The notes under the pieces: generated by a model
What the model saw: only the letters and a program-made list of their open reading frames with translations
What the model was told of the DNA's origin: nothing
Database searches by the model: none
Part shown: positions 1 through 5,467 of the stretch, piece by piece
How the letters are laid out: the number at the start of each line of letters is the position of its first letter
Position numbering within the stretch: position 1 is the stretch's first letter
Program-made: the position numbers and the translations under genes
Assembly: GCA_030745255.1 (NCBI GenBank)
Contig: JASLOY010000158.1
Coordinates: 1-7,819, forward strand
Reading direction: 5' to 3'
Source: Vicinamibacterales bacterium
GTDB lineage: Bacteria; Acidobacteriota; Vicinamibacteria; Vicinamibacterales; UBA8438
DNA length: 7,819 bases

Positions 1-88
1 GGGTCGGCTTGAACCACGTGTAAAAGCTGTGGCGGTTCACCTTTGTTTCGATGCGAGCGAGAATCTGCTCCCAAACATTGCCGGCCAT
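1..88 (-). CDS. dnaA: Chromosomal replication initiator DnaA, N-terminal fragment (cut by window edge)
   Basis: Read on the minus strand from the ATG at 88-86, 29 codons are open to the window edge. They contain WEQILARIE, then HSFYTWFKPT, which is the hallmark of DnaA domain I (compare the family pattern W..vL..i......sF.tWl.P). Domain I mediates DnaA self-interaction and helicase loading; the AAA+ and DNA-binding domains lie outside the window. DnaA binds 9-bp boxes at oriC, opens the origin, and often represses its own gene. Start choice: ATG at 88 gives the usual short lead of about five residues before the conserved Trp. An in-frame GTG at 97-95 would add three residues. No strong Shine-Dalgarno sequence is visible for either. 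The gene diverges from rpmH, the common arrangement near bacterial origins. The identity rests on 29 residues, but the match and the neighbourhood agree. Confidence 0.9.
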   Translation of the reverse strand, partial: MAGNVWEQILARIETKVNRHSFYTWFKPT

Positions 89-264
89 CGGAGACACTCG
101 GATCGGCGATCAAACAGGCTGAGAGGCTACTCGGGCGGATGTCACCGGAACCGCTAGATTGGCGACCGGGGAGACCCCTGAGGCCAGCTGGAGGGGCCAA
201 ACACCGGAAAATAGCGTATAAATGCGCACAAATGTGTTGATCGTGACACCAAGGGACGATGCAT

Positions 265-283
265 CCGGTGCCGAGAACACCGG
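265..283. repeat. Inverted repeat, 6-bp arms
   Basis: CCGGTG at 265-270 and its exact complement CACCGG at 278-283 flank a 7-base centre. It sits about 20 bp on the dnaA side of the DnaA-box cluster. It could be a protein-binding dyad or a hairpin in the dnaA 5' leader. There is no T-run, so a terminator is unlikely. A 6-bp dyad can arise by chance in GC-rich DNA. Confidence 0.35.
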
Positions 284-303
284 CAGCTTCACGAATTCAA
301 GGA

Positions 304-335
304 CTTTCCACATTTTTTTCCACAGTTGTGGAAAA
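304..335. promoter_or_regulatory. DnaA-box-like cluster (three 9-mers, two in inverted pair)
   Basis: Three sequences resemble the DnaA box TTATCCACA. CTTTCCACA at 304-312 matches 7 of 9. TTTTCCACA at 316-324 matches 8 of 9. TGTGGAAAA at 327-335 is the exact reverse complement of the second copy, also 8 of 9. The last two form a near-palindrome with a 2-base centre (GT). A T-run at 313-319 lies between the first two boxes. TTTTCCACA-type variants are accepted DnaA boxes in other bacteria. Head-to-head boxes in a divergent dnaA region suit both initiation and dnaA autoregulation. DnaA binding is inferred. Confidence 0.65.
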
Positions 336-371
336 CTTCGGAAGGGGGAGCCTGTGGCCGGGCCGCAGGAA

Positions 372-398
372 CCGGACTGTAACACAGCGCGAGTCCGG
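372..398. repeat. Inverted repeat, 7-bp arms, with overlapping direct repeat
   Basis: CCGGACT at 372-378 is the exact complement of AGTCCGG at 392-398, with a 13-base centre. The right arm overlaps the second copy of a 10-bp direct repeat, CCGGGCCGCA, at 358-367 and 395-404. The element lies between the DnaA boxes and the rpmH promoter. It has no T-run, so it is not a typical intrinsic terminator. Possible roles are an operator, an origin-binding site or simple GC-rich redundancy; the sequence does not decide. Confidence 0.4.
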
Positions 399-502
399 GC
401 CGCAATGCCGGCCGGGACGACCCGGATGACGCTGATTGACGTCGCGGCGACAGAGGGTGTGGTCGGGCGGAAGAGGCTAGAGCGTGCTGTATGACCAGAT
501 CG

Positions 503-532
503 TTGACACCCGCGCAGAGCCTTCGTTATGAT
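503..532 (+). promoter_or_regulatory. Sigma70-type promoter for the rpmH operon
   Basis: TTGACA at 503-508 is a perfect -35 hexamer. TATGAT at 527-532 differs from TATAAT at one position. The spacer is 18 bp. Transcription would start near 538-540, giving a leader of about 36 bases before rpmH, with AGGAG at 561-565 as ribosome binding site, 10 bases from the ATG. A short imperfect dyad (ATGAG at 534-538, CTCAT at 541-545) covers the expected start site. This is the clearest promoter in the window and could drive all downstream plus-strand genes. Confidence 0.75.
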
Positions 533-575
533 TATGAGTTCTCATTATCACTGAGGACTGAGGAGCCGGTTTTAG

Positions 576-716
576 ATGAAGCGCACGTTTCAACCAAATC
601 GTCGCCACCGCAAGAAGACGCACGGCTTCCGTGCCAGGATGAGCACGCCGGGCGGTCGCCGGGTGCTCAGCAGGCGGCGGGCGAAGGGGCGCCACCGTTT
701 GACCGTCTCCGGGTAG
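576..716 (+). CDS. rpmH: 50S ribosomal protein L34
   Basis: A 46-residue, strongly basic protein starting MKRTFQPNRR, with HGFRARM at residues 16-22, then TPGGRRVL at 24-31 and RRRAKGR at 33-39. This matches bacterial L34 end to end in length and motifs. L34 is a small component of the large ribosomal subunit that contacts 23S rRNA. The ATG is preceded by AGGAG at 561-565 (10-base spacer) and by the promoter at 503-532. It is the first gene of the plus-strand run, diverging from dnaA, as in most bacteria. It ends in a single TAG at 714-716. The reading frame then stays open without another stop into rnpA, so L34 and RnpA are in the same frame. Confidence 0.97.
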   Translation: MKRTFQPNRRHRKKTHGFRARMSTPGGRRVLSRRRAKGRHRLTVSG

Positions 717-866
717 GTACCCACGACGCAGCGCCTCAAAACGCCCAGAGAATGGTCGGCGCCGCATTGGTTGGCTGCCCTTGGTGCAGCCCCACGATCC
801 GGGGGGCAGGCACGGGCACGCTCTCTGGAAGACGTCGAGGCAGTGCCGCCGACACGAAATGGAGTC

Positions 867-1232
867 GTGGATCAGCCAATCGCGGCTCGGACGCTGACAC
901 GCGAGGAGCGCATTCGACGGCGCCCCGAGTTCCTGCGGGTACAACAGCGTGGAGTTCGGACGAGCGGGCGGTATATGACGCTCCTCGGGCTGCCCGGCGG
1001 ACGCGCGCTCAGTCGACTGGGAATCGTCGCGCCGCGGCGTTTGGGCAAGGCGGTTCGGCGCAATCGTTCGAAGCGGCGCGTGCGCGAACTCTACCGACAT
1101 CACAAGCCGGCGGCTGGTCTCGACCTCGTCATCCTGCCACGGCGTGAATTCCTGGATGCTCCCTTTGTCGACTTGCTGGACGACTATCGCCGCACGCTTC
1201 GTCGCCAGGTCCGGGCGCACAGCTCGTCGTGA
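867..1232 (+). CDS. rnpA: Ribonuclease P protein component
   Basis: Protein subunit of RNase P, which binds the RNase P RNA and helps cleave 5' leaders from precursor tRNAs in the cytoplasm. From the GTG at 867 the product is 121 residues, normal for RnpA. LTREERIRRRPEF at residues 10-22 is the conserved N-terminal segment. The RNR signature lies at about 57-77: RRLGKAVRRNRSKRR with R65-N66-R67 and the following K69-R70-R71, then RELYR. The C-terminal part DLVILPRREF (86-95) fits the last strand and helix. Start choice is uncertain: GTG 867 puts about nine residues before the conserved segment. GTG 843 and TTG 771 are in frame upstream, and none has a well-spaced Shine-Dalgarno sequence (GGAG at 861-864 is only two bases from GTG 867). 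It lies 150 bases after rpmH, the usual partner, and the yidD frame follows. Confidence 0.93.
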   Translation: MDQPIAARTLTREERIRRRPEFLRVQQRGVRTSGRYMTLLGLPGGRALSRLGIVAPRRLGKAVRRNRSKRRVRELYRHHKPAAGLDLVILPRREFLDAPFVDLLDDYRRTLRRQVRAHSSS

Positions 1233-1278
1233 ACGTCGACTGCCGGGGATCGGCGGTGCGCTGCGGCGTCTGGACGAG

Positions 1279-1521
1279 TTGCTGATTCCGGTCTGGCTCT
1301 TTCTCCTCAGAGGCTACCGGGTTCTGTTGTCCCCACTGTTCGCCGGGTCGTGCAGGTTCGAACCAACCTGCTCGCACTATGCCGAGGAGGCGGTGCGACG
1401 ACACGGCAGTGTGCGTGGGTTCTGGCTCACTCTTGGTCGACTCGCCCGCTGTCAGCCATTTCATACGGGGGGCCACGACCCGGTTCCGCCGCTGGATAGT
1501 CGTCCCGGTCGCCGCGTCTGA
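1279..1521 (+). CDS. yidD: Membrane protein insertion efficiency factor YidD
   Basis: Small membrane-associated protein that assists YidC/Sec-dependent insertion of inner-membrane proteins. From TTG 1279 it has 80 residues. An amphipathic or hydrophobic N-terminus, LIPVWLFLLRGYRVLLSPL (2-20), is followed by the core SCRFEPTCSHYAEEA (24-38), HG (42-43) and RCQPFHTGGHDPVP (57-70). The three conserved cysteines C25, C31 and C58 are present. This matches the one-domain family throughout. The start is uncertain: TTG 1279 gives the usual family N-terminus, while GTG 1144 or ATG 1156 would add 41-45 unmatched residues and overlap rnpA by 77-89 bases. No clear ribosome binding site supports TTG 1279, so a CTG or translational coupling to rnpA is possible. 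Its stop lies 6 bases before yidC, a strong sign of a shared transcript. Confidence 0.88.
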   Translation: MLIPVWLFLLRGYRVLLSPLFAGSCRFEPTCSHYAEEAVRRHGSVRGFWLTLGRLARCQPFHTGGHDPVPPLDSRPGRRV

Positions 1522-1527
1522 TCTGCC

Positions 1528-3420
1528 ATGGAACGTCGAGTCCTGCTCGCGGTGTTTCTCTCTTTTCTGGTGCTGGTGATCTACCAACGCTGGGTCGGTC
1601 CGCAGCCGGTGCCGGGTGAACCGATCGGTGTCGATCCGGCTGTCTCGCCCGCCGCGCCCACTGGTGTAACCGAACCTGCTCCGGCGGTAGACACTCAGGC
1701 TGCGGCGCCGGCGCCCACGGTGCTGCCGGGTGCCGGCGAAGTGGCCTCGCCGGCGGGCAACGCGGAGGAGACCGCGTCGTTCGAACCCGTCGTGTCGGAC
1801 TCTGCACCACGGGACATCGTCGTTGAAAGCGAGTTCGTGCGAGCCGTGTTCGCCAATCGGGGCGCCGAGCTGGTGAGCTGGCAGCTCAAGCAATTTGAGG
1901 ACGACATTGGCGGTTCGGTCGAGTTGGTGCCACCGGAGGTCGAGCCCGGTCAGGCCTGGCCGTTCTCGCTGGTGGTGCCCGAGGACCCCGAGCTGACGAA
2001 CCGGCTCGACAACGCGTTGTTTCGCCCGTCCGCCGAACGGCTTCAGCTGACGGCCGACCAGGCGACACTGGTCTTCGAGTTCGAGGACAGCTCCGGTCTG
2101 CGGGCGCGGAAAGAGTTCACCTTCCACGCATCGCTCGACCAGCCGTATGTCGTCGGCTTCACCGCCTCGGTCACCACGCCGGCAGGCGCCCAACCGCTGA
2201 CGATCCGGTGGGGCCCGGCCCTCGGAGGTGTCCGGACGGGTGGGTCGCGAATGGCCATGAGACAGTTCCCCGGGGCGGTGCTCTTTGGCAGGGTCTTCCA
2301 GGACGGCTTGCTGCAAGAGGATGACATCTACCGGGCGCAACCGGCGAATCTGCAGGAGCAGCCGACCTACGAGGGCCAACTGGAATTCGTCGGGGTCGAC
2401 AACCACTACTTTCTGGCCGCAGTGCTGCCCGGCATGCGAGAGAGCAGGGTCGACTACAGTCCGGTGTCGGCCGTCGGTCTCGATCACGATCTCGTGGCGT
2501 TCGATCTGACGATCGAACCGGGCGGAGACGAGCTGCCAGTCTTCATCGGGCCGAAGGACTTCGACCTACTGCGTGCCGCGCATCCGGATCTCGTGCGGGC
2601 GATCAACTTCGGGTTCCTGTCGCTCATCGTCGTGCCGCTGCACCAGACCCTGAAATGGATTTACGGGTTCGTCGGGAACTACGGCTGGTCGATCATTCTG
2701 CTCACCGTGCTGATCAACATCCTCATCTTCCCACTGCGCCACAAAAGTGTGGTGTCGATGCGAAAGATGCAGGAGTTGCAGCCGGAGATGAAAGCGATCC
2801 AGGCCCGCTACGCCAATTTGAAGACGACCGACCCGGCGAAGCAGAAGATGAACCAGGAAGTGATGGAGCTGTATCGAAAGCACGGCGCCAACCCCGCAAG
2901 CGGGTGTCTGCCGATGCTGGCCACGATGCCGATACTGTTCGCGTTCTTTCGACTGCTGTCGGCAGCGGTCGAGCTTCGAGGCGCGCCGTTCATCCTCTGG
3001 ATCACCGACCTGTCGGTGAGTGACCCGCTCTATGTGACCCCGATCATCATGGGGGCCTCCATGGTCTTCCAGCAGCGGTTGCAGCCTTCGGGTGCCGACC
3101 CGACACAGCAGAAGATCATGATGCTGATGCCGGTCGTGTTCACATTCATGTTCCTGGCTGCGCCGAGTGGCCTGGTGATCTATTGGTTGACAAGTAACGT
3201 CATCGGCATCGGTCAGCAACTGGTGACGAACCGGATTGCCGGGCCACCGCGACCGCACAGCGTGCGGCCACCGGCCGAACGGCAGGTCAAGAAGATAGCC
3301 GAGGTCGGCACTGGAGGCTCCGAGCCGGCGGGCGACGGGGTCGCAGCGAAGACGCCGCCGGCGAAAAAGCCGCGTCACGGTAAGGGGTCGCGGCGGGGCC
3401 GCAGCAAGGGTAGCCAGTGA
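1528..3420 (+). CDS. yidC: Membrane protein insertase YidC
   Basis: Oxa1/Alb3/YidC-family insertase that places proteins in the inner membrane, alone or with SecYEG. The 630 residues show TM1 at about 5-20; a Pro/Ala-rich linker at 24-90; the large beta-rich periplasmic domain at about 95-345, typical of Gram-negative YidC; and the conserved core at about 360-565. The core has GNYGWSIILLTVLINILIFPL (383-403), a charged cytoplasmic loop (404-456) and TM segments near 461-480, 500-518 and 530-560. R404 in FPLRHKS fits the conserved groove arginine that contacts substrate. The motif NPASGCLPMLATMPILFAFF (455-474) is diagnostic. The C-terminus (571-630) is an extended tail; its last 23 residues hold nine Lys/Arg and no acidic residue. 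ATG 1528 lies 6 bases after yidD with no good Shine-Dalgarno sequence, suggesting coupling. Length is slightly above the E. coli protein. Confidence 0.97.
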   Translation: MERRVLLAVFLSFLVLVIYQRWVGPQPVPGEPIGVDPAVSPAAPTGVTEPAPAVDTQAAAPAPTVLPGAGEVASPAGNAEETASFEPVVSDSAPRDIVVESEFVRAVFANRGAELVSWQLKQFEDDIGGSVELVPPEVEPGQAWPFSLVVPEDPELTNRLDNALFRPSAERLQLTADQATLVFEFEDSSGLRARKEFTFHASLDQPYVVGFTASVTTPAGAQPLTIRWGPALGGVRTGGSRMAMRQFPGAVLFGRVFQDGLLQEDDIYRAQPANLQEQPTYEGQLEFVGVDNHYFLAAVLPGMRESRVDYSPVSAVGLDHDLVAFDLTIEPGGDELPVFIGPKDFDLLRAAHPDLVRAINFGFLSLIVVPLHQTLKWIYGFVGNYGWSIILLTVLINILIFPLRHKSVVSMRKMQELQPEMKAIQARYANLKTTDPAKQKMNQEVMELYRKHGANPASGCLPMLATMPILFAFFRLLSAAVELRGAPFILWITDLSVSDPLYVTPIIMGASMVFQQRLQPSGADPTQQKIMMLMPVVFTFMFLAAPSGLVIYWLTSNVIGIGQQLVTNRIAGPPRPHSVRPPAERQVKKIAEVGTGGSEPAGDGVAAKTPPAKKPRHGKGSRRGRSKGSQ

Positions 3421-3429
3421 CGAGACAAC

Positions 3430-3433
3430 GAGG
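3430..3433 (+). promoter_or_regulatory. Ribosome binding site supporting the GTG start of jag
   Basis: GAGG at 3430-3433 lies 6 bases before GTG 3440, inside the 19-base gap after yidC. It is a well-placed Shine-Dalgarno core and supports this non-ATG start. Confidence 0.55.
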
Positions 3434-3439
3434 TGCGCA

Positions 3440-3895
3440 GTGACGACCGATCTTGAAACCCGGATGGCGACATTTGTCGAGGCCGTGACGACCGCCATGG
3501 GGCTGTCGGTGACGGTGACGTGCACGGCGATCGAGGACGGGACGCGGGTGACGGTCGATGGCGACGAGGGCGAACTGCTGTTGCGCCGCAAGGGCGCCGG
3601 GCTCGATGCGCTGCAACACATCGTCAATGCGGTGTTTCGTAGCGAGCACACCCAGGGCCACATTGTCGTCGATTGTTTGGATTACCGGAGGGGCAAGGAC
3701 AACGAGCTCAAACAGACGGCGGCGCTGCTGGCGGAGCGGGCCCGGACGACCGGTGAGACCCAGGAGATCGGGCCGCTGAATCCGTATGCCCGGCGGCTTG
3801 TGCACCTAGTGGTGGCCGAGGACCCGACCGTGTCCTCGGAGAGCGTTGGCGATGCCTTCCTGAAGACCGTTCTGATATCGGTCAACGAGAGTTGA
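3440..3895 (+). CDS. jag: RNA-binding protein Jag/KhpB (KH and R3H domains)
   Basis: Single-strand nucleic-acid-binding protein of the Jag/SpoIIIJ-associated family (KhpB in streptococci), commonly encoded directly after yidC. The 151 residues contain a type II KH-like domain at about 10-82, with LLLRRKGAGLDALQHIVN at 46-63. The R3H domain follows at about 88-150, with LNPYARRLVH giving the R118-x3-H122 signature. There is no N-terminal Jag_N domain, so the protein is shorter than Firmicute Jag (about 200 or more residues). The KH loop aligned with the usual G-x-x-G reads R49-R50-K51-G52, so the first glycine is replaced. It starts at GTG 3440, with GAGG at 3430-3433, 19 bases after yidC. In other bacteria it is linked to RNA metabolism and cell-envelope control; its targets here are unknown. 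Confidence 0.9.
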   Translation: MTTDLETRMATFVEAVTTAMGLSVTVTCTAIEDGTRVTVDGDEGELLLRRKGAGLDALQHIVNAVFRSEHTQGHIVVDCLDYRRGKDNELKQTAALLAERARTTGETQEIGPLNPYARRLVHLVVAEDPTVSSESVGDAFLKTVLISVNES

Positions 3896-3934
3896 CAGCA
3901 GGCATGGCAGGCTGCTAATCAACGTCGGCGTAAC

Positions 3935-3955
3935 TTCCACCTCCTGACTTCTGCC
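3935..3955 (-). repeat. Degenerate heptad repeat upstream of mnmE
   Basis: Read on the minus strand, three adjacent 7-mers are GGCAGAA (3955-3949), GTCAGGA (3948-3942) and GGTGGAA (3941-3935). A related GTCAGAA-type tract lies at 5379-5411 on the plus strand, upstream of mnmG. The stretches CAGAAGTCAGG and GTGGAAG are shared between the two sites, separated by a 2-base indel. The element fills part of the 82-base jag-mnmE gap. It resembles short tandemly repeated heptamers known from intergenic regions of some bacteria. No function is evident. Confidence 0.5.
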
Positions 3956-3977
3956 TCCTTGAGAGGCTCTCGCTAAA

Positions 3978-5351
3978 GTGTTCACCCCCGACGACACGAT
4001 CGTCGCGGTTGCTACCCCGCCCGGTCGGGGCGGGCTGGGTGTGGTGCGTCTGAGCGGTCCGGGTGCGTCGACTATCGCGGGGGCGCTGCTCGATCGATCG
4101 GCACCGCTGCGCCCGCGTCATGCGACCCTCGCCCGCATCGTCGACCAGTCGGCCGCTGTGTCCATCGCGGTCGACCAGGTGGTGGCGACCTCCTTTCCGC
4201 GCCCCGGGTCCTACACCGGCGATGACGTGGTCGAGATAAGCGCCCACGGCAGCCCAGTGCTGCTGAGCCGAATCGTCACACTGGCCCGCGCCGCTGGAGC
4301 GCGGTTGGCCGAGCCGGGCGAGTTCACACTCCGGGCGTATCTGAACGGCCGTCTGGATCTGGTGCAGGCCGAGGCGGTCGCCGATCTCGTCGAGGCGGTG
4401 ACGCCGCTGCAGGCGCGCGTCGCCTTCGACCAGCTGGAGGGTACCGTGACGGCCCGGATCAGAGAGCTCGACCGCCAGCTGTTCGACCTGATTGCCCGCT
4501 TGGAGGCGTCGTTGGATTTTCCCGCCGAGGGGTATCACTTCGTGGAGGCCGGCGAGGTGGTCCATGTTGCTGGTGCGATCCGGGGGCAGGTCGAGGCCCT
4601 GCTGAACGGTGCGGCCCGGGGGAGGCTGATCCGAGAAGGATGCCAGGTCGTCATCCTTGGGAAGCCGAACGTGGGCAAATCGACGCTGTTCAACGAGCTG
4701 CTGGGGGTGGGGCGAGCGATCGTTACACCGGTGGCAGGGACGACGCGAGATCTGGTGACAGAGGTGACCGATCTGGACGGGTTGGCGGTGACCCTCGTCG
4801 ATTCGGCCGGAATTCGGCCTGCGCGCGACCCGGTGGAGGAAGAGGGCGTGTGGCGGGCGCGGCAAGCTCTCGGCGTCGCATCGGCGGCGGTCGTGGTGCT
4901 TGATCGGTCGGGCCCGCTCGACCCGGAGGATGTGGCGGTCCTGGAGGAGACGGCTCCCCTGCGCCGTGTCGTGGCGGTGAACAAGATGGATGCGCCGGCG
5001 AGCTGGGCATTAGGGTCGGTACCGCTCGCGCCCGGAACGGCGGTCGTCGAGGTTTCGGCGCGGTCGGGGGAGGGGCTCGATCGGCTGCGGGAGACGCTGC
5101 GGGATGTGCTAACTGATGGTGAGTCGCTACGCGACACTCCGCCAGTGGCCAACAGTCGACATATCGGGCTGCTGGAGCGGGTCGGTGAGGCGCTGGGTGC
5201 GGCCGAAGAGGCGGCGGCGACTGGAGCAGCGGAGGAGTTCGTCCTTGCGGACCTGCAACGGGGCCGGACGGCGCTAGACGAGCTGACCGGCAAACGAACA
5301 CCGGACGACGTGTTGCGGCATATCTTCGAGCAGTTCTGTGTTGGGAAGTGA
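3978..5351 (+). CDS. mnmE: tRNA modification GTPase MnmE (TrmE)
   Basis: With MnmG it forms the complex that adds a (carboxymethyl)aminomethyl group to C5 of the wobble uridine U34 in certain tRNAs, using GTP, a folate-derived one-carbon unit and FAD. The 457 residues match the family. The N-terminal folate-binding domain (1 to about 120) starts DTIVAVATPPGRGGLGVVRLSG. A helical domain is split around the inserted G domain (about 221-378). The G domain has P-loop GKPNVGKS (228-235), GTTRD (254-258), DSAG (275-278, usually DTAG) and NKMD (335-338). E287 in DPVEEEG aligns with the E. coli catalytic glutamate. The C-terminal CVGK (454-457) carries the conserved cysteine. GTG 3978 is the first possible start after the in-frame TGA at 3960-3962; GAGAGG at 3961-3966 is a loosely spaced Shine-Dalgarno. 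It lies 82 bases after jag and 116 before mnmG, its partner. Confidence 0.97.
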   Translation: MFTPDDTIVAVATPPGRGGLGVVRLSGPGASTIAGALLDRSAPLRPRHATLARIVDQSAAVSIAVDQVVATSFPRPGSYTGDDVVEISAHGSPVLLSRIVTLARAAGARLAEPGEFTLRAYLNGRLDLVQAEAVADLVEAVTPLQARVAFDQLEGTVTARIRELDRQLFDLIARLEASLDFPAEGYHFVEAGEVVHVAGAIRGQVEALLNGAARGRLIREGCQVVILGKPNVGKSTLFNELLGVGRAIVTPVAGTTRDLVTEVTDLDGLAVTLVDSAGIRPARDPVEEEGVWRARQALGVASAAVVVLDRSGPLDPEDVAVLEETAPLRRVVAVNKMDAPASWALGSVPLAPGTAVVEVSARSGEGLDRLRETLRDVLTDGESLRDTPPVANSRHIGLLERVGEALGAAEEAAATGAAEEFVLADLQRGRTALDELTGKRTPDDVLRHIFEQFCVGK

Positions 5352-5378
5352 GCGGTCTCCGCTGAGCATCCGCGAGAC

Positions 5379-5411
5379 GTCAGAACCCAGCGGTCAGAAG
5401 TCAGGTGGAAG
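5379..5411 (+). repeat. Degenerate GTCAGAA heptad repeat upstream of mnmG
   Basis: GTCAGAA occurs at 5379-5385 and 5393-5399, followed directly by GTCAGGT at 5400-5406 and GGAAG at 5407-5411. The 5386-5392 interval is a degenerate unit, so the spacing is 7 bases. The tract is related, in inverted orientation, to the one at 3935-3955, so the two bracket mnmE. It lies in the 116-base mnmE-mnmG gap and contains the GTG 5405 that could falsely extend mnmG. Confidence 0.5.
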
Positions 5412-5467
5412 CTGAAGGGCTTCGCCGTTCCGATCTCCGGTCTCTGGATCTCGATTCCCGAATCGCA

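Larger units (their letters stand above)
89..575. other. dnaA-rpmH divergent intergenic region, candidate oriC
   Basis: This 487-bp stretch separates divergent dnaA and rpmH and I see no credible gene in it. Short open frames at 43-240 and 222-494 have no recognisable protein features and cross the regulatory elements. It holds three DnaA-box-like 9-mers at 304-335, inverted repeats at 265-283 and 372-398, a 10-bp direct repeat (CCGGGCCGCA at 358-367 and 395-404), and the rpmH promoter at 503-532. The parts at about 206-243, 297-337 and 526-553 are visibly more AT-rich than their surroundings. In some bacteria, such as Pseudomonas, oriC lies exactly between rpmH and dnaA (established knowledge). 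Calling this an origin is inference from position plus boxes. The dnaA promoter must also lie here, but I could not place it. Confidence 0.6.

Noticed and set aside
206..240. AT-rich stretch with TATAAA (216-221) as a promoter for dnaA or a plus-strand transcript
   Set aside because: No -35-like hexamer lies at a suitable distance on either strand; minus-strand pairs I tried had spacers of 12-14 bases.
222..494. Plus-strand open frame of 90 codons in the dnaA-rpmH region
   Set aside because: It reads through the DnaA-box cluster and the inverted repeats, has no clear ribosome binding site and no similarity I recognise.
477..1220. Open frames on both strands across rpmH and rnpA (491-1147 plus, 477-1220 minus)
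   Set aside because: They overlap rpmH and rnpA in other frames and show no protein family features.
1129..2487. Long minus-strand open frame of 452 codons opposite rnpA, yidD and yidC
   Set aside because: It is antisense to three confidently identified genes, has a low-complexity Arg/His/Pro-rich translation without domains, and is the usual shadow of GC-rich coding DNA.
2566..3663. Minus-strand open frame of 365 codons opposite yidC and jag
   Set aside because: Same reasoning: antisense to conserved genes and no recognisable domain.
3897..3916. AGCAG/CTGCT dyad after jag as a terminator
   Set aside because: Five-bp arms with a 10-base loop and no T-run; also contains a GCAGGC direct repeat that makes the pairing likely incidental.
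5351..5363. Hairpin AGCGG-TCT-CCGCT just after mnmE as a terminator
   Set aside because: Only five base pairs and no following T-run; the downstream gene is the functional partner, so termination here is unlikely.
5405..5467. GTG 5405 as the start of mnmG
   Set aside because: It adds 21 residues not seen in the family, largely encoded by the heptad repeat; ATG 5468 gives the standard N-terminus.
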